Source of the DNA: Reticulascus tulasneorum
Lineage: Eukaryota > Ascomycota > Sordariomycetes > Glomerellales > Reticulascaceae
Assembly (NCBI GenBank): GCA_001557505.1
Contig: LSAX01000001.1
Coordinates: 1,426,001 to 1,490,000, forward strand
DNA: 64,000 nt
Reading direction: 5' to 3'
Position 1 is the first letter of the stretch. Each line of letters opens with the position of its first letter. A program made the position numbers and the translations under genes. The notes under the pieces were generated by a model. It was not told the DNA's origin. It searched no databases and saw only the letters and a list, made by a program, of their open reading frames with translations. Shown here in pieces: positions 1 through 11,472 of this stretch.

Positions 1-2
1 GC

Positions 3-146
3 GCCAGGTCAGCAACGCCGCAAGGCGTAAATCCCAGCGTAGCGCATTTGGTCGAGGACGGCATGACGGCTGATGAGATCCGGAGGTTAGAAGAAGAGGA
101 GCGCGCGCTGGATGCGGCGATCGAACAGCGCGGCAGTCGGCGCTAG
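3..146 (+). CDS. 3' end of an unidentified protein (partial)
   Basis: An open frame enters from the left edge and ends at a TAG at 144-146, giving 47 residues. The other two forward frames close quickly. The tail is charged: a motif MTADEIRRLEEEERALDAA that looks helical, possibly a short coiled coil, followed by a basic end (RGSRR). No family is recognisable from so little. It could be the last exon of a larger spliced gene, since the start lies outside the window. It points towards TVP23, which is on the other strand. Confidence 0.5.
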   Translation, partial: ARSATPQGVNPSVAHLVEDGMTADEIRRLEEEERALDAAIEQRGSRR

Positions 147-778
147 CCGTTATGAGGACGCAGCTCTTTTTTGCTCAGGGGGTGGCTACTTCTGTTTTTT
201 CTGGGAGTTCTTGGGGTGGGGTTTCTTGCTCATCTGTTGGACAATTAACAACTATTCTCCGTTCGTTCTGCGCCTCGCCCGGCATGGGGAGGCTGTGTGT
301 GCTTTGGTGGGAAGCCAATACCAATATCTTGTGTAATGATGTTTGCTTCTTGGTAGTGAGAGGTGGTGGTGGGGCGGAAAGCAAGTCTGTATATAGAGCG
401 AACTCTGCAAAGGAAAGACATAGCGGAGGCGCTGTGGTGAATGAGAAAACGTTCAGTTAAGACTGCTGATATGGCTGGTGCTTGCGCGACATGTGAACTT
501 GTCATGCCCAGAGGAAGATTCCGAGGAGTAACATCCATGGGAATCCATTGGTTCGGATTGAGATGTTAAGAACCGGCCAGCTGAAATTCAAACATGATTA
601 CATGCCTAGGTAGTATACACTGGGTATTGATAGTCCGGCGATGCCCTTGAGAAAACGACGCCTGAAGATGGAAAACCCGCCCCGCCATCACCTACATTGC
701 AAATGACACGGTTTCAATCTTCTCGTATCCTCCACCAACTCCACGTCTCCCCCTCGACGACTCTCTGCCTCTTCCCTT
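147..778. other. Convergent intergenic spacer
   Basis: This holds the two 3' ends of the unknown gene on the left (+) and TVP23 (-). Short open frames overlap on both strands but none has a protein-like composition or plausible splice sites. A GT-rich stretch (about 355-380) is the only low-complexity feature. I see no gene here. Confidence 0.5.
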
Positions 779-1670
779 TCAGCTCCGCGAGAAGAACCTA
801 CCCACCATATTGCTTGCGATATTCCCCGCCAAGCCACCGCCATACAGCGCGCTCCCTGCTAGATTCGATGCTTGGCTAAACTTATCGCATCTCGAGAAAG
901 CAAGCGTGTTCATAATTGTCAGGACCAAGGCGATTGCTACTCCGGTTAGCAATGTTCTCCCGGGGTTCAATTACTGCCGTAGGACCATATTCCCCTTCGC
1001 CCGTGCAGTCCCACTAATCTAAGCCTCCAAGCGTGCGCACTCTGTTTCTCAGGGGGGGCGAAGTTCAGGGGAGACTCACCAACAAGCGGCAACCACAAAA
1101 ACTGCAGCCTCACCAGCGCAAATACCGCCAATAATACCCACAGAAGCGGCTGAATGTACAATGCCAGCCAGAAGAAACGGCTGTCGGTGGGATTCACGGT
1201 CTTGGTCCCCGGCTCGCTGCTCTCAAACACCCATTTCGAGTCGCCGGTGCTGGGGTCGACTTCGTTCCACCACCGCAGGCCGACAAGACGGCGACCGGCA
1301 ATATTTTTCGAATAGTAGAAATCGGCAGCGAGGAGGAGGATTGTGAGAATGAAGATCATGATCCTGCGGGCTCTGTCAGCTGTCATCCTAGAAGAGATAC
1401 GACCAAGCGAATGATGGGAAGTAGATTGTTGCGCAGAGATGCCTGGGTAAAAGAGCTTGCAACGCAGAAGAAGACGGACATGCTAGATATGAACCATAGT
1501 CCCAGGAAGTAGACTAGGACACTTGCTACGTCTTGTTAGCCAGAATCCAGACAGAGTGCGGCCCCTAAGTCTGTCATACATATTCGAAATCCCAGAAATG
1601 TCAGCAGCGTAATCGGATGCGAACTCATCCGCCAGCTCAGAGAGCCTGTCGTAGGCTGCGCAGACTCCAT
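779..1670 (-). CDS. TVP23: Golgi apparatus membrane protein Tvp23
   Basis: Exons on the minus strand are 1670-1580, 1525-1480, 1363-1080 and 936-779, encoding 192 aa, the usual size for Tvp23 (DUF846 family). Family landmarks appear in order: [19 protein letters not shown] near the N-terminus, [44 protein letters not shown], then [16 protein letters not shown] and GRFF at the end. Four hydrophobic segments fit a multi-pass Golgi protein. In yeast the Tvp proteins are late-Golgi vesicle proteins linked to membrane traffic. Introns 1 and 3 have good donors (GTATGA, GTGAGT). Intron 2 has an unusual donor, GTCCGT, chosen because it alone keeps phase 2 and the length of the family's second transmembrane helix. 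The gene is divergent from the CLYBL-like gene, with 330 bp between the starts. Confidence 0.9.
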
Positions 1671-2000
1671 AGTGAAGATGTTTATGGAGGAGCAGAGGTT
1701 GGGTGCTTGCGCATGTCGCGGTCTTAAAAGGGAGCCTGCTGTCTGGAGCTTCGTAATGGTTCAGCAGTTAAAGCTACGGTAGCTGTTCGGATAGTGGAAG
1801 CTGAGTTGTTCCGAATTGGATCCAAGAGTCGAAGGCGGTGAGGGGTGGCAGTATCTCATTACATCATTAGAAGTTGAGCGGCCGGCGAGCTTGAGATAGC
1901 AATATCTGGTAACCGAGTTCAACTCTTCATATGTGCAGAGCTTTCAATGGGTTGGAGATGTTGTTGAGATAATAGTTCATGACGACGCTATTCATTCATC
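1671..2000. promoter_or_regulatory. Divergent promoter region, TVP23 / CLYBL-like gene
   Basis: 330 bp lie between two start codons facing away from each other, so this must contain both promoters. I find no convincing TATA box and no coding sequence. Mixed composition, no repeats noticed. Confidence 0.55.
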
Positions 2001-3015
2001 ATGGCGGCAAGGTCCTCAACCATCATCCGCCGAGCGCTCCTCTACGGTCAGAAGGACCCTCGTCATTCAATTATTCACATGCTAACTATAGAATCCAGTT
2101 CCTGCGTCATCCGAGAAGATGCTGAACAAGTCCCTAAGTCTGAGATCGGATAATGTAACATATGATCTCGAAGACTCCGTTACTTCGGCATTAAAGTCGA
2201 CTACTCGGAAGCAGTTACAGTCTTTCATATCCGGACAGACTGGCCGCCCACAGTCTATCGCCGAGCTAGCGGTTCGCATCAATGCCGTGGAAACTCCTTT
2301 TGCCGTGGACGACCTGACTTCTCTTGCTGTTCTGCCCAACGTCGATGCTATTGTCGTGCCCAAAGTAAACTCCGCTGCAGACCTGACATTTGTTACCGAT
2401 CTCATTCGTCACGTCGCACCTGAGCGACACAGTGCAAACTCCCAGAATCCCATCAGAATCGTGGCTCTGATCGAATCCGCACGAGCAGTCATGAATCTCT
2501 CCGAGATCTGCAAGGCAACCCCATATCTAAGCGGCTTGATATTTGCCGCCGAGGATTTCGCGTTCGACCTTTCCCTGACCCGAACTCCATCTCTTACTGA
2601 ATTTCTATACGCAAGATCTGCGATTGTAACTGCCGCAAGAGCAGCTGGTCTGCCTAGCGCCATTGATCTAGTGTGTACCTCGTATAAAGGGGATGAAGGC
2701 CTGAAACGACTAGAAGAGGAATGTGTTGGCGGCAAGTCAATGGGCTTTAATGGCAAGCAATGTATACACCCAAACCAAGTGGATCTTGTACAAACCCTCT
2801 TTGCGCCGGCCGAAAAGGAGGTTGAATGGGCAACACGAGTTGTGGTCGCAGATGAAAAAGCGAGTTCAGCTGGTCGTGGCGCCTGGACTCTAGATGGTCA
2901 AATGATAGACGCGCCAGTGGTGGGGAAAGCACGTTCGATCCTTTCCAAGGCGCAAACGTGCGATATTGATGTAACAAGTATTAAGGAGAAATGGAAAGAC
3001 CAAGAACCCGAGTAG
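2001..3015 (+). CDS. CLYBL-like HpcH/HpaI aldolase family protein (citrate lyase beta-like), probably mitochondrial
   Basis: Exons 2001-2046 and 2099-3015 give 320 aa. The 52-nt intron has donor GTCAGA and a GCTAAC branch point. The first exon (MAARSSTIIRRALLY) is Arg-rich and non-acidic, as in mitochondrial targeting peptides. It joins to VPASSEKML, the family's opening strand (LYVPGSSxKM). Metal- and substrate-binding landmarks follow: YDLEDSV near residue 40, VRIN near 75, and AAEDFAFDL with the acidic pair near 167-168. KQCIHPNQV near the C-terminus is also typical. Family members cleave or form CoA-thioester bonds (malyl-CoA, citramalyl-CoA); human CLYBL is a citramalyl-CoA lyase. The exact substrate here is inferred, not shown. 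The 3' end lies 13 bp from that of the convergent 928-aa gene. Confidence 0.88.
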
Positions 3016-3028
3016 CGTCTTTGCAGAG

Positions 3029-5906
3029 CTACACCAAGTAATTTGGTCGCCAGAACCTTGACATCTCAGGCCCTTCTTCCGTCTGATCAATCGCTTCTCG
3101 GCGTAATACCCGACCACTTGGGCTGTGCCCCTGTATGTACAAACCATGGGTTGATTGAGGAAACCCGTGTCGTTCAGCGAAGCTAGGCTCCGGGGGGTCA
3201 CGATTACGATACCTGTCGTATCCTTCGGGGAACGCCTCTTCGTAGTTCGCCAAGCACTCTGGCAATTCGCCTCTGTTTGCTACCAACTCACGGGCGAATC
3301 CATATGGCACAGACCATTCATCCTCATCCTCAGGTCGTAACAGCGGAGACTGGTTGAAGGGCTTTCTTGTAGTATATTCAAGTTCTTGCTCGTGAGAAGC
3401 CATTTTCGGAGTGGCTATTGACACTGGTTCATATATAACCTCCCGTTCCAAACGTTTAATGAAATCATGGATCGTTTCTGGGGAATCAATTCCGAGCCAG
3501 TCTGTTGGGCAAGCCTGTTCAGCGTCAAGATCCTGATCTTGTGTATGTCTAACTGTTTGAGATATGAGATGAGAGCCCTGAGATTCCACATAAGGACGAA
3601 AACCTCCCGTTCGTGCTCCTGTGAAATTGGCAGATGGCCAGCACGATCTTCCTTTCCCATCGGCAAGTCCTGCTATAGCCATATGATCAGGTTGTGGGAG
3701 AAACGGAATATCGTTCTGCCAAGAAGAGCCGCAAAGGCTAGAGCAGGCTTGCATACCCTTTGCGGAGAGCCGATTTTCATTTTTATCCATGGTAAGACAA
3801 TTTAAAAGCTCGCTTTGGTTCGGACAAGGCTCGCTCTCGTGATGAGCGACTCGAGATGCTTGACGTAATACTGGCGTGTTCGAGTCATCGCATTCTTCGG
3901 TCTTCTTTTCAGGCATCATCCGCTGACTCTTTATAAACGTCAGTTGATCACCTTCGACTTGTTTCTGATTTTCTGCCACTAGATAGTTAAAGCTTGGACC
4001 CATGCCTGGATACAATAAGTAAGCATCTTGAGCAATCTTCGAACGATCCAAAGGTTGTTGCTTTCCTGCGTGGACCTCTTGCGGGGTCTCAATGCAGTCG
4101 GTATCTCGGCACGGATTTTGCTTTTGTGTGTCTCCTAGGTTGTCTGGCGTCGGCTGCTGAGTGTGCTTGGCAATTAATGATGGAGATACCTGAGTCACTC
4201 CATCAAGTCTGCTGCTTTCACCATTTGGTGCTTCCGGGCAGGCATCTTGTGATAGCTTTGAATTCTGCATCTCAAGATCCGATATAGTCATGATCCCTTT
4301 GTCTTGATATCTTACAATCGCAGGCTTCATTTTACTGGCTGGTTCGGGATCCGCACCTCTTCCAGGGACTCCCGCAGTCAGCTGATGAGATCGAACGCCG
4401 GCATCTAGCGAAGAACCATTATTTATTGGCACAGCCTGTTCGGAACTGCGATCTTTCCCGGGTATCTTTGTCCCATCAAATACGCCTGTCTCTCGGAGAG
4501 CCCCCCGTACTAGCTCCGGGGTGTCACTTCGGTGACTCATCGTATCCAAACTCCGGTACGGGGAATCGGTTTGTGATCGGTTGCCGGCGGACCAGGTCAA
4601 GTAGGTGTTGGCTTGGCTTCTTGGCTTGAATCTTTGAGTAAGATCTTTGGATGGAATACGAACACTGATATCTTCGTAAACATGGGAACTGATAGCTGGA
4701 TCATTCCCCCAATTGTCTGGCCCTTGTTTCAGAGGTTCTCGTGATAGTCTGGGATGAGATTGAGCTCGTCGTTCGTGATGATCGTACTCGCTCGACCGCT
4801 CCTGGTAGGCAGACGGTTTGAGATTATCTTGATGTTCGACACTATTCTTTGGCACAAAGAACATTGACAATTCTTCCAGCTCCTTCTCTTTCCGCAATTG
4901 ATGTCTCAGCTGGGATTTGGTGGGGGGCTTGAGTATTACTTTTTGTCTTTTCGCATCTCTCAAAAAGTTCATGGAGTTAAAGGTGAGATCAGCAACTGAA
5001 AGCCGTTAGTTTTAGCTATCTTTCGACGGAAGAGACTTGCGCTGATTCGGTGAAGCTGCACGGCCGTTCTGGAAAATGCCTGGAGTGAACGACAGCGGCG
5101 CCTGCGAAGTCAGTCCTGCTACAACTGGTCTCGGAATGTATACGTACTGTAAGTCTGCTGCTGAGTATTGCGTCTGACGAGAAATTATTCATCACTTCTC
5201 GACTAGAAGCGAACCTCTTGGCTGAATCCTTCTTGCGCTTTGGGTGACTAGACTTTCCCTTTCTGCCAATCTCAGTAGCTGGCTGTAGAATCTGCTTCTC
5301 GACATCGTATCGATCCACTCGGGTTCTACGCCGTTGGTGTTTCTCAAATATCGGTGATCCGCCGAATGGTAACTCGAACCCATCCGTTCGGGGTGACGCA
5401 ATAGGCCTGAGCTCTCGCCGAGCTTGTCGGTCCCTGAGGCTGTATTCGTCTCGAGACGGCCGACGCTCTTGGCCAGGTGTGATGAAGCTATCACGTGAAT
5501 GAGGTCGTTGTTTATCGTGACTAGGGATCCCAGTGAAGCTGTCCGGTCCTGAAATAGGAAGATTATGAGGTCGCCAGTTGGTATTATGACCCACAGCACC
5601 GTCATGCCCCTGAATCTGGTCTCGCCATGGCGTATTGTGCTGAGCTGTGCCTTCCGTCTGGGCAAGCCACGTCTGAACGAATCCTATGTTCTTGGCAACC
5701 CCAAAATCCGGCTCCTTGCTGGACTCGTTCTTTGTGCCATCGTGCTTTGTGCCGCCATGGCTGGCTACCATCCCATGGTCTGTTTGGGCGTGTCTCGCAT
5801 GGTTGTGTTTGACATGGTCGTGACGATATTGAGGGACGTGGTGGCTATGGGCAGGATGAGACTTCTCACGACTGTGATGCTGACGATATGCCTGTTTGTG
5901 GTCCAT
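3029..5906 (-). CDS. Uncharacterised disordered protein with His-rich N-terminus (928 aa)
   Basis: Exons 5906-5148, 5101-5041 and 4995-3029 give 928 aa. The N-terminus (residues 1-50) is packed with His (e.g. HPAHSHHVPQYRHDH). The rest is polar and charged, with few hydrophobic stretches, so mostly disordered. Conserved-looking islands are SFTPGIFQNGRAA in the middle exon, LADLTFNSMNFL across the last splice, and a C-terminal FWRPN box. Intron 1 (donor GTACGT) is canonical. Intron 2 appears to be a GC-AG intron: donor C|GCAAGT, branch ACTAAC, acceptor TTTCAG, 45 nt. That phase is the only one that reads through into the long last exon. A start further upstream in the same frame (6035) exists but adds a hydrophobic, less plausible N-terminus. 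Function unknown. Confidence 0.75.
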
Positions 5907-8900
5907 CGTTGGAACGCATTCTGATAGAGAAACGGATGAAGGACTGAAGGTTACCGCACAATACAAAAGAGACTTGGGGCATTCTAGAAAGTCTAGAAGA
6001 ACACTTGCCAGGCCGTGAATTACATGACATTTCATTGTGCGTGCCTACCTACCTTATGTATCTGCTTCGCACTTACCTAAAACTAACATCGAACAGTGTT
6101 TCCTCATACAGCAGTTGCGTAGGCACTGTCGCTGCAGCAAAAGCTGGCACAACGAAGTTCTCTTCGTTCTTCCTCTAGCAGGACCAAAATTCGTGACTGC
6201 TGGTAGGCGGAAGGCGCGAGCTTGGGACAGCGCAATCCTCCATATACCGCCCAACTAGGCCAATCCTGCATCAATTGCACACGAATGGCGCATTCTGTCC
6301 AAGTCGACCATTCAGCTACCTTTCGTACCCAGGTGAATCAAGGTACACGCGGACAGGGATAGCACCGGCGTCAACGTCAGTAGGCGGCTCTGACTATGGT
6401 ATGCCCAACAACCTGCCAAGAGGTCATGGCCAAATTTAGAGCTTCTTGAAAACTCTTTCATTCGACAAGAGCTCCAGCTTGTAGTCCTGAGACACCTAAA
6501 GACTATTCTTGGCATTATGAGCTTGTGGTAATAGACCAGCTGTTGAGTTTTCACTCAGCCAATTGCAATGCTACGTGGTACATGGACAGTTCCAGGAGAC
6601 GGAATATGGAGAAAGGCTCGGATACGTGAAGTCTCCTGCGGCTATTTGTCACGTCTTGATGATGTGCCAAGAACGCCATACAGGAGCTTAGTTATGGTTG
6701 AAGAGTGTCGTCAATGGATTTATGAGCAGATCATGTTTCACCACAATTAGGTGGACATGGACCGTACAGGAATCATTGGCCCCTCCCGTGACAGCCGTCA
6801 CTGGTAAGAAAGTAGGCCAGCCTGGGTAGCTCTATCATACGATGTCTTCAAGGTCATGCCCCTTCTGGGCATCCGCCGGGGGTCGCGGCTGATTTGATGA
6901 TCGACAGCAGGCCAGACTTGCGGCGCATCGGCTAGGTCTCATCGTGCCAAGACATGCCCTGGTGTGGGCGGAACACATCGTGTGTCGAATTTGAGGTGAA
7001 CTTCTATTTTCAGTGACCTCTTGGCTGTGGTCCAAGTCCAGCAATCCCCATTGAGGCAGCAGTCACGACGAAGTCCGCCAAGCTGTGCTTGGAGGTCTCG
7101 GTGATGGGCTATTGGTCGTTTCAATGCCGGACAATTGCACAGCGCTGCCCACGTCCTTCTTGGAATGACTTCAATAACCCAAGATATACGTGGGCTGTTA
7201 GTATTATTAAGACGCTCGAGAGAGAGAGTTCAGGTTCTGTTGCAATCACATGACGGCACAATAATGCGGGGTTAGGAGTGTTGGCTTCCTTCAAACCTAC
7301 GTGAGTTTGACAGAAGGAGGACTTTCTGAAGGATATAATAGCATCTGGGGCGATGCAACACCAGGCTCTCACGTCCCTGAAGCCTGGGTCGCCGGGAACG
7401 GAGGTTCTTTGGTGTTGCGATCACCAAGACCGCATAGATGGTGGTATACTCCAAGATCGAGCACGTGGGGCTCAAGTCTTCCACGGCTCCATTCGTTGTA
7501 GTCCGTAACTGACTCTCAGTCTAGCCTGGGCTCTGTGGTGGTCCGGAGCTCGAGGTGGTGGCCGATAGGAGGCCGAGAAGGAGGCGCAGCAGGTTTCGCC
7601 TTTCATACAGATGCCCCAAGAGGACGGAGTCGAAAAAATCTGGATATCCCCTGCTAAGTTTCGCATATTACTGGCCGACTAAGAGAATGGACTTAAGCGA
7701 ACTAAGAACTCCGTAGTTATAGTCTCGTGGCTCTAGCGGATGGCATGACTTAAGTGTACGTCGATGAAGAGACTGAATCTCTTTTGAGGGTATAGATCCA
7801 GCCTCCAATCGCGCGATACGGCTTTTCCCAACCGCACTAACCAGATGGGATAGCGGCGATCCAAAAGTGAACTGACCGATCTAGCTTTTCGGCGGGTATG
7901 GTTCCATAACCCCATTTCCTACTAAGGGGAAATGTAACAGCTCGAAGGCTCCTATTATGTTTGCCTTGTGCATGGAATTGAACATTCTTCGATGCACTGG
8001 AAGATATCGTTGCTACTGTACCACCTGGCTTGCCGCCTGGAGGAGGGGTATAGGTCTTATCGATTATCGATACCAAATGGGGGTAAATTTTTTTTGGGCC
8101 AACACCGCGCATGGCGAGATCAGGGCTTGCATGTTGCTGATCTAAGACCGGTTGAGGATGAGTGTGGATATGGGATTGCATCGGTGGAGGATAGGGAGTG
8201 ATACACGGTAGGGCCAACAGCATTGTCTCTCGCATGAGCAGGCCTTGCATATCTGCCAATGCCGGCAAAAGGCAAGACTCCAATGCCTTTGAGCATATCT
8301 GCCGTTTCTTAAGGTATGAAGAGAGGCAATACCGTAAGGGTAAAACGGGAATGCAGGGCCGCGAGATCTGCGAAAACCTGGGACTGTTCGAAGCTTGTCA
8401 ATAGTAGCACATACAGTCTATGTACTGAGGTCGGGAGCGTCTCTGATTTGCTTGGCACAAGCTGGCGAAGTGCAAGGAGAAGATCAAATCGGTCGTTTGT
8501 ACTGATTTGCAGCACCCGCAGAATCCAACGTGACGCCAGAACCGGTTCTGTAGACCGCTCCACTTTCAAACATCAGACCCTCGCAGGAGACGTCCAAGAT
8601 TTGCCCCCAGATGTGCCATCTTGCTTCAGACTAGGCATGGTGAAGGAGGCTGTGTAAGTGTGGGGTCATCAAATATGTCTCTCACATCATCTCACGGTCT
8701 CCTGGCATGGCAAACTATGTACCTTGCTCTGCGTACCTTAGTTAGCAAAGTTAGGTGGGCCAAGACAAATCCCTCCCGTGCTGCTGTTTCCAGAAGCCAC
8801 AGCGGATGCACTCCCAGCTAACGCTGCCCAATCCTCGGACATTTCCACCCTCACAGGCGACATGTGGCCTATGCGGGCGTCGTGCAGACTTTGCCCTTGC

Positions 8901-9400
8901 TAGTACAGGTACTTCGCTTGATCCGGTGCAAGTGGCCCGGCCGGCATTCCAGCACGTCACAGGGGGAGCTTTGATACAGGCAGCGATAGCTCTGCTTCAG
9001 CTTTTCCTATTCTTGGGTTTTGAGGTCGAAGGGGTGGGGGAAGAGTTAGAACGAGGGGCAACAGAGAGTCCAATCGAGTCGAGTGCGGCGGAAGAAAGAT
9101 TTAGTCAGGAGCCCGTTGCGTTTGCCTTGTTCGATTGCCGCTTGTCTGGGAGGAAACCGAGCCCTGCAGCGCCCTGCAACCACACTGATGCTTGTCGAAA
9201 CATTGATGGGCATTATCCACAGCTTGGATAGAACCGAACCTGGAGGGGGATGGAGGGCGGGCAGATCTTTCAGATGCCCCTTGGCCCGTCCAGACGGACG
9301 AGAAACCCAGACCCGGAGCTGGACCATATAAGACCCCACGGACAGATGGGATCAAAAGGACGATAGAAGCCATGTCCCGCTTGACCATTGATATATAATA
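5907..9400. other. Gene-poor spacer
   Basis: About 3.5 kb between the His-rich gene (-) and the long leader of the RRM gene (+). Only short overlapping frames on both strands; I could not join any into a protein-like product with good splice sites. No transposon domains, no long terminal repeats and no AT-rich degenerate stretch. The right part (from about 8700) probably carries the upstream promoter of the RRM gene. An unannotated non-coding transcript cannot be excluded. Confidence 0.45.
9391..9399 (+). promoter_or_regulatory. Possible TATA element upstream of the RRM gene
   Basis: ATATATAAT sits about 1.19 kb before the start codon of the glycine-rich RRM gene, just upstream of a long CA- and CT-rich stretch that looks like a transcribed leader. 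A second weaker candidate (CATATAAG) is at about 9325-9332. Assignment is by sequence and position only. Confidence 0.35.
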
Positions 9401-10590
9401 ACTTTGGCTCCCTCCAGTTTTCCCGATTTCGAGAGATTCAAACTCCAGTGGGCAGAAACACACACACACGCCGCGCGCGCACACACAAGCGACAGCCAAC
9501 ACAACACAAAAAAAACCCAAAGAAATACGCCACAGGAAAATATTTCGAACCTACGTAATCCGTACCTTAGGTAGGTGCTGCTTAACCCACAAGCGGCCCA
9601 GATTCTATATCCCCATATTCGTCCTACTTCCGTACCAACCTACCTATCTTTCCTTACCACCCAACCTACATCAACACATACCCTTACCTTCACAAAAAGG
9701 TGCCTTGCTCGAGAAAAAAACACCCCCAGCTAACGAAAGATACAAGTGCCGTACGTACCTATCTTCCCTTTTCCCTCTCGACTCTTTCTCGTCCGCCAGC
9801 CAGATTCGACCTGACCTCCTCCACACTATCATAATCAACCCCGCCTCTTGTTACTACTCATTCTTTCACCACCACCTCCCCCTGGGTAAGGTACCTGCTA
9901 CCTGCAACCTGCCTGCCTCCCTACCTACCTACATCCTCGTCCTCGTACTGCTCCTTCCCTCTCTCTCCCTTCTCCCCAACCCTTTCCCTCTTTCCTCAAA
10001 TCAAATCAAATTTTCCACTAAGGTAGTAACGGATCCTCTTTCCTTTTGGGTCTAAGATCCTTCTCGCTACCTACCTTGCCTACCTACATACATACCTCGC
10101 CCTGTCCATCTCTCTCCCCTCCGTTTGACATCTCACACAACTCCAATCTGCCTTGTTCAGACCTCCATCCACCTTATTCCGACCTCAATCCCTAAATTCT
10201 TGATACCGGCAGAAGCACTGCTTAGTATCTCGACCTCTTCACGGACGTCGCATAGAATCGTATCAACGATCCGCCTCAGAAGAATGTTTGTCCAGCCTCT
10301 TCCCTGCTAAATCCACCAAAAGAAAAAGATGGCGATGCTTTGCGACGTCACGCCACGCACTACTTTCTGTGAAGGTGGGGGCTGTAGCCCTCTGGGTGTT
10401 TGCCTCTCTTTATCTGGGAAGTCCCGAATAGCCATCAACCTCCCTTCATTTCCTTTATCCCGCGGCCACTTGGCGAAGTCAACCCCATATCATCTAGCAC
10501 TTGCCGCCAATCATCGACGTTTTTTGGGAGGGAGCAAAAGTTGAAACTTGAGAAACAGATTATCCAACCTAACAACGTCCAATCGCAATC
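9401..10590 (+). promoter_or_regulatory. Long pyrimidine-rich leader of the RRM gene
   Basis: Nearly 1.2 kb before the RRM start codon is dominated by C and T with repeated CTACC / TACCTA words (about 9560-10100), a typical composition for highly expressed fungal genes near transcription starts. It contains several small upstream ATGs (for example at 10329) and donor-like sites (GTAAGGTA near 9886), so the mature leader may be spliced and translationally controlled. No long conserved protein is encoded. Confidence 0.5.
9457..9487. repeat. Alternating CA / CG dinucleotide tract
   Basis: About 30 bp of almost perfect purine-pyrimidine alternation: a run of AC repeats, then CGCGCGC, then AC repeats again, broken at one position. 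Such tracts can adopt Z-DNA under negative supercoiling. It lies about 60 bp downstream of the TATA-like element, at the probable transcription start of the RRM gene. Confidence 0.7.
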
Positions 10591-11472
10591 ATGTCGAAGC
10601 TCTTTGTCGGGTATGTCTCCGCCCCTACTCGCCTTGTGGCTATCAATCCCCCTTGCTGACCGCCCGTATAGTGGCCTTGCATGGCACACAGAGGAGGCTA
10701 CTCTGCGCCAGAAGTTCGAGGAGTTTGGTGCTGTTGAAGAAGCAGTATGTGGTGCCCCCTACTTTCCCCGGCAAAGAAACCATCTCCCCTCGCAGTTGCG
10801 CTTGCAACGAGCCGCGGGGAACGCTCTGTTTCCTAGCAGATGAGGAAGAAAACGTGTTCTAACTTGCGCTTGTGCCACGACTGAAGGTGGTCGTTAAGGA
10901 CCGAGACACTGGTCGCAGCCGAGGCTTCGGATTTGTCCGGTACTCCCAGGACGCAGATGCCCAGAAAGCGATTGCTGCCATGAACAATGTCGAGTAGGGC
11001 GCCTTGTTGTTTTGTCGTTGCTTTCTCGAGCACTTTTCTTGTTCTTGCGGTCGTATGCCTAATGTCTTGAACCTATAGATTTGACGGACGTACTATTCGT
11101 GTCGACAAGGCCTCGGATAGTGGTCCGCGAGGCGGCGGTGGTGGCTTCGGCGGTGGCCGAGGCGGCGGCGGCGGCTATGGTGGCCGAGGTGGTGGTGGTG
11201 GTGGCTACGGAGGCGGTCAGGGCTATGGCGGCGGTGCTCCAGCCGCCCAGGGATACGCCGCCCCGAACGCTTATCCTCCAGCCTATGGCCGAGGATACCC
11301 TCCGCAACAGCAGGGGGGATACGGCGCTCCTCCTCCCCAGGGTAGGTTGAGTCCATCCTCATGATGACCTGGGCTAAACAGAGTAACCACAGATGGCTAT
11401 GCTGCCCCAGCACAGGGTTACGGTTACCCGGACCAGTCTCAGCAAGCCCCGCAAGGCGGTCGAGGCTATTAG
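10591..11472 (+). CDS. Glycine-rich RNA-binding protein with one RRM
   Basis: Exons 10591-10610, 10672-10744, 10887-10993, 11079-11341 and 11393-11472 give 180 aa. The RRM spans roughly residues 4-80: KLFVGGLAWHT is RNP2 and [10 protein letters not shown] is RNP1, with [10 protein letters not shown] closing the fold. The remainder is a GGGGYGG / YGGR region and a Pro-Tyr-Gln-Gly tail ending GGRGY, with RGG-type boxes. This architecture is that of cold-inducible or glycine-rich proteins (CIRBP, plant GRP7 class), which bind RNA and act as chaperones or splicing/translation modulators. All four introns have canonical GT-AG borders, and the first exon is only 20 nt, splitting the RRM after MSKLFVG. 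The gene carries an unusually long CT-rich leader. It is convergent with the ChaC gene. Confidence 0.92.
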
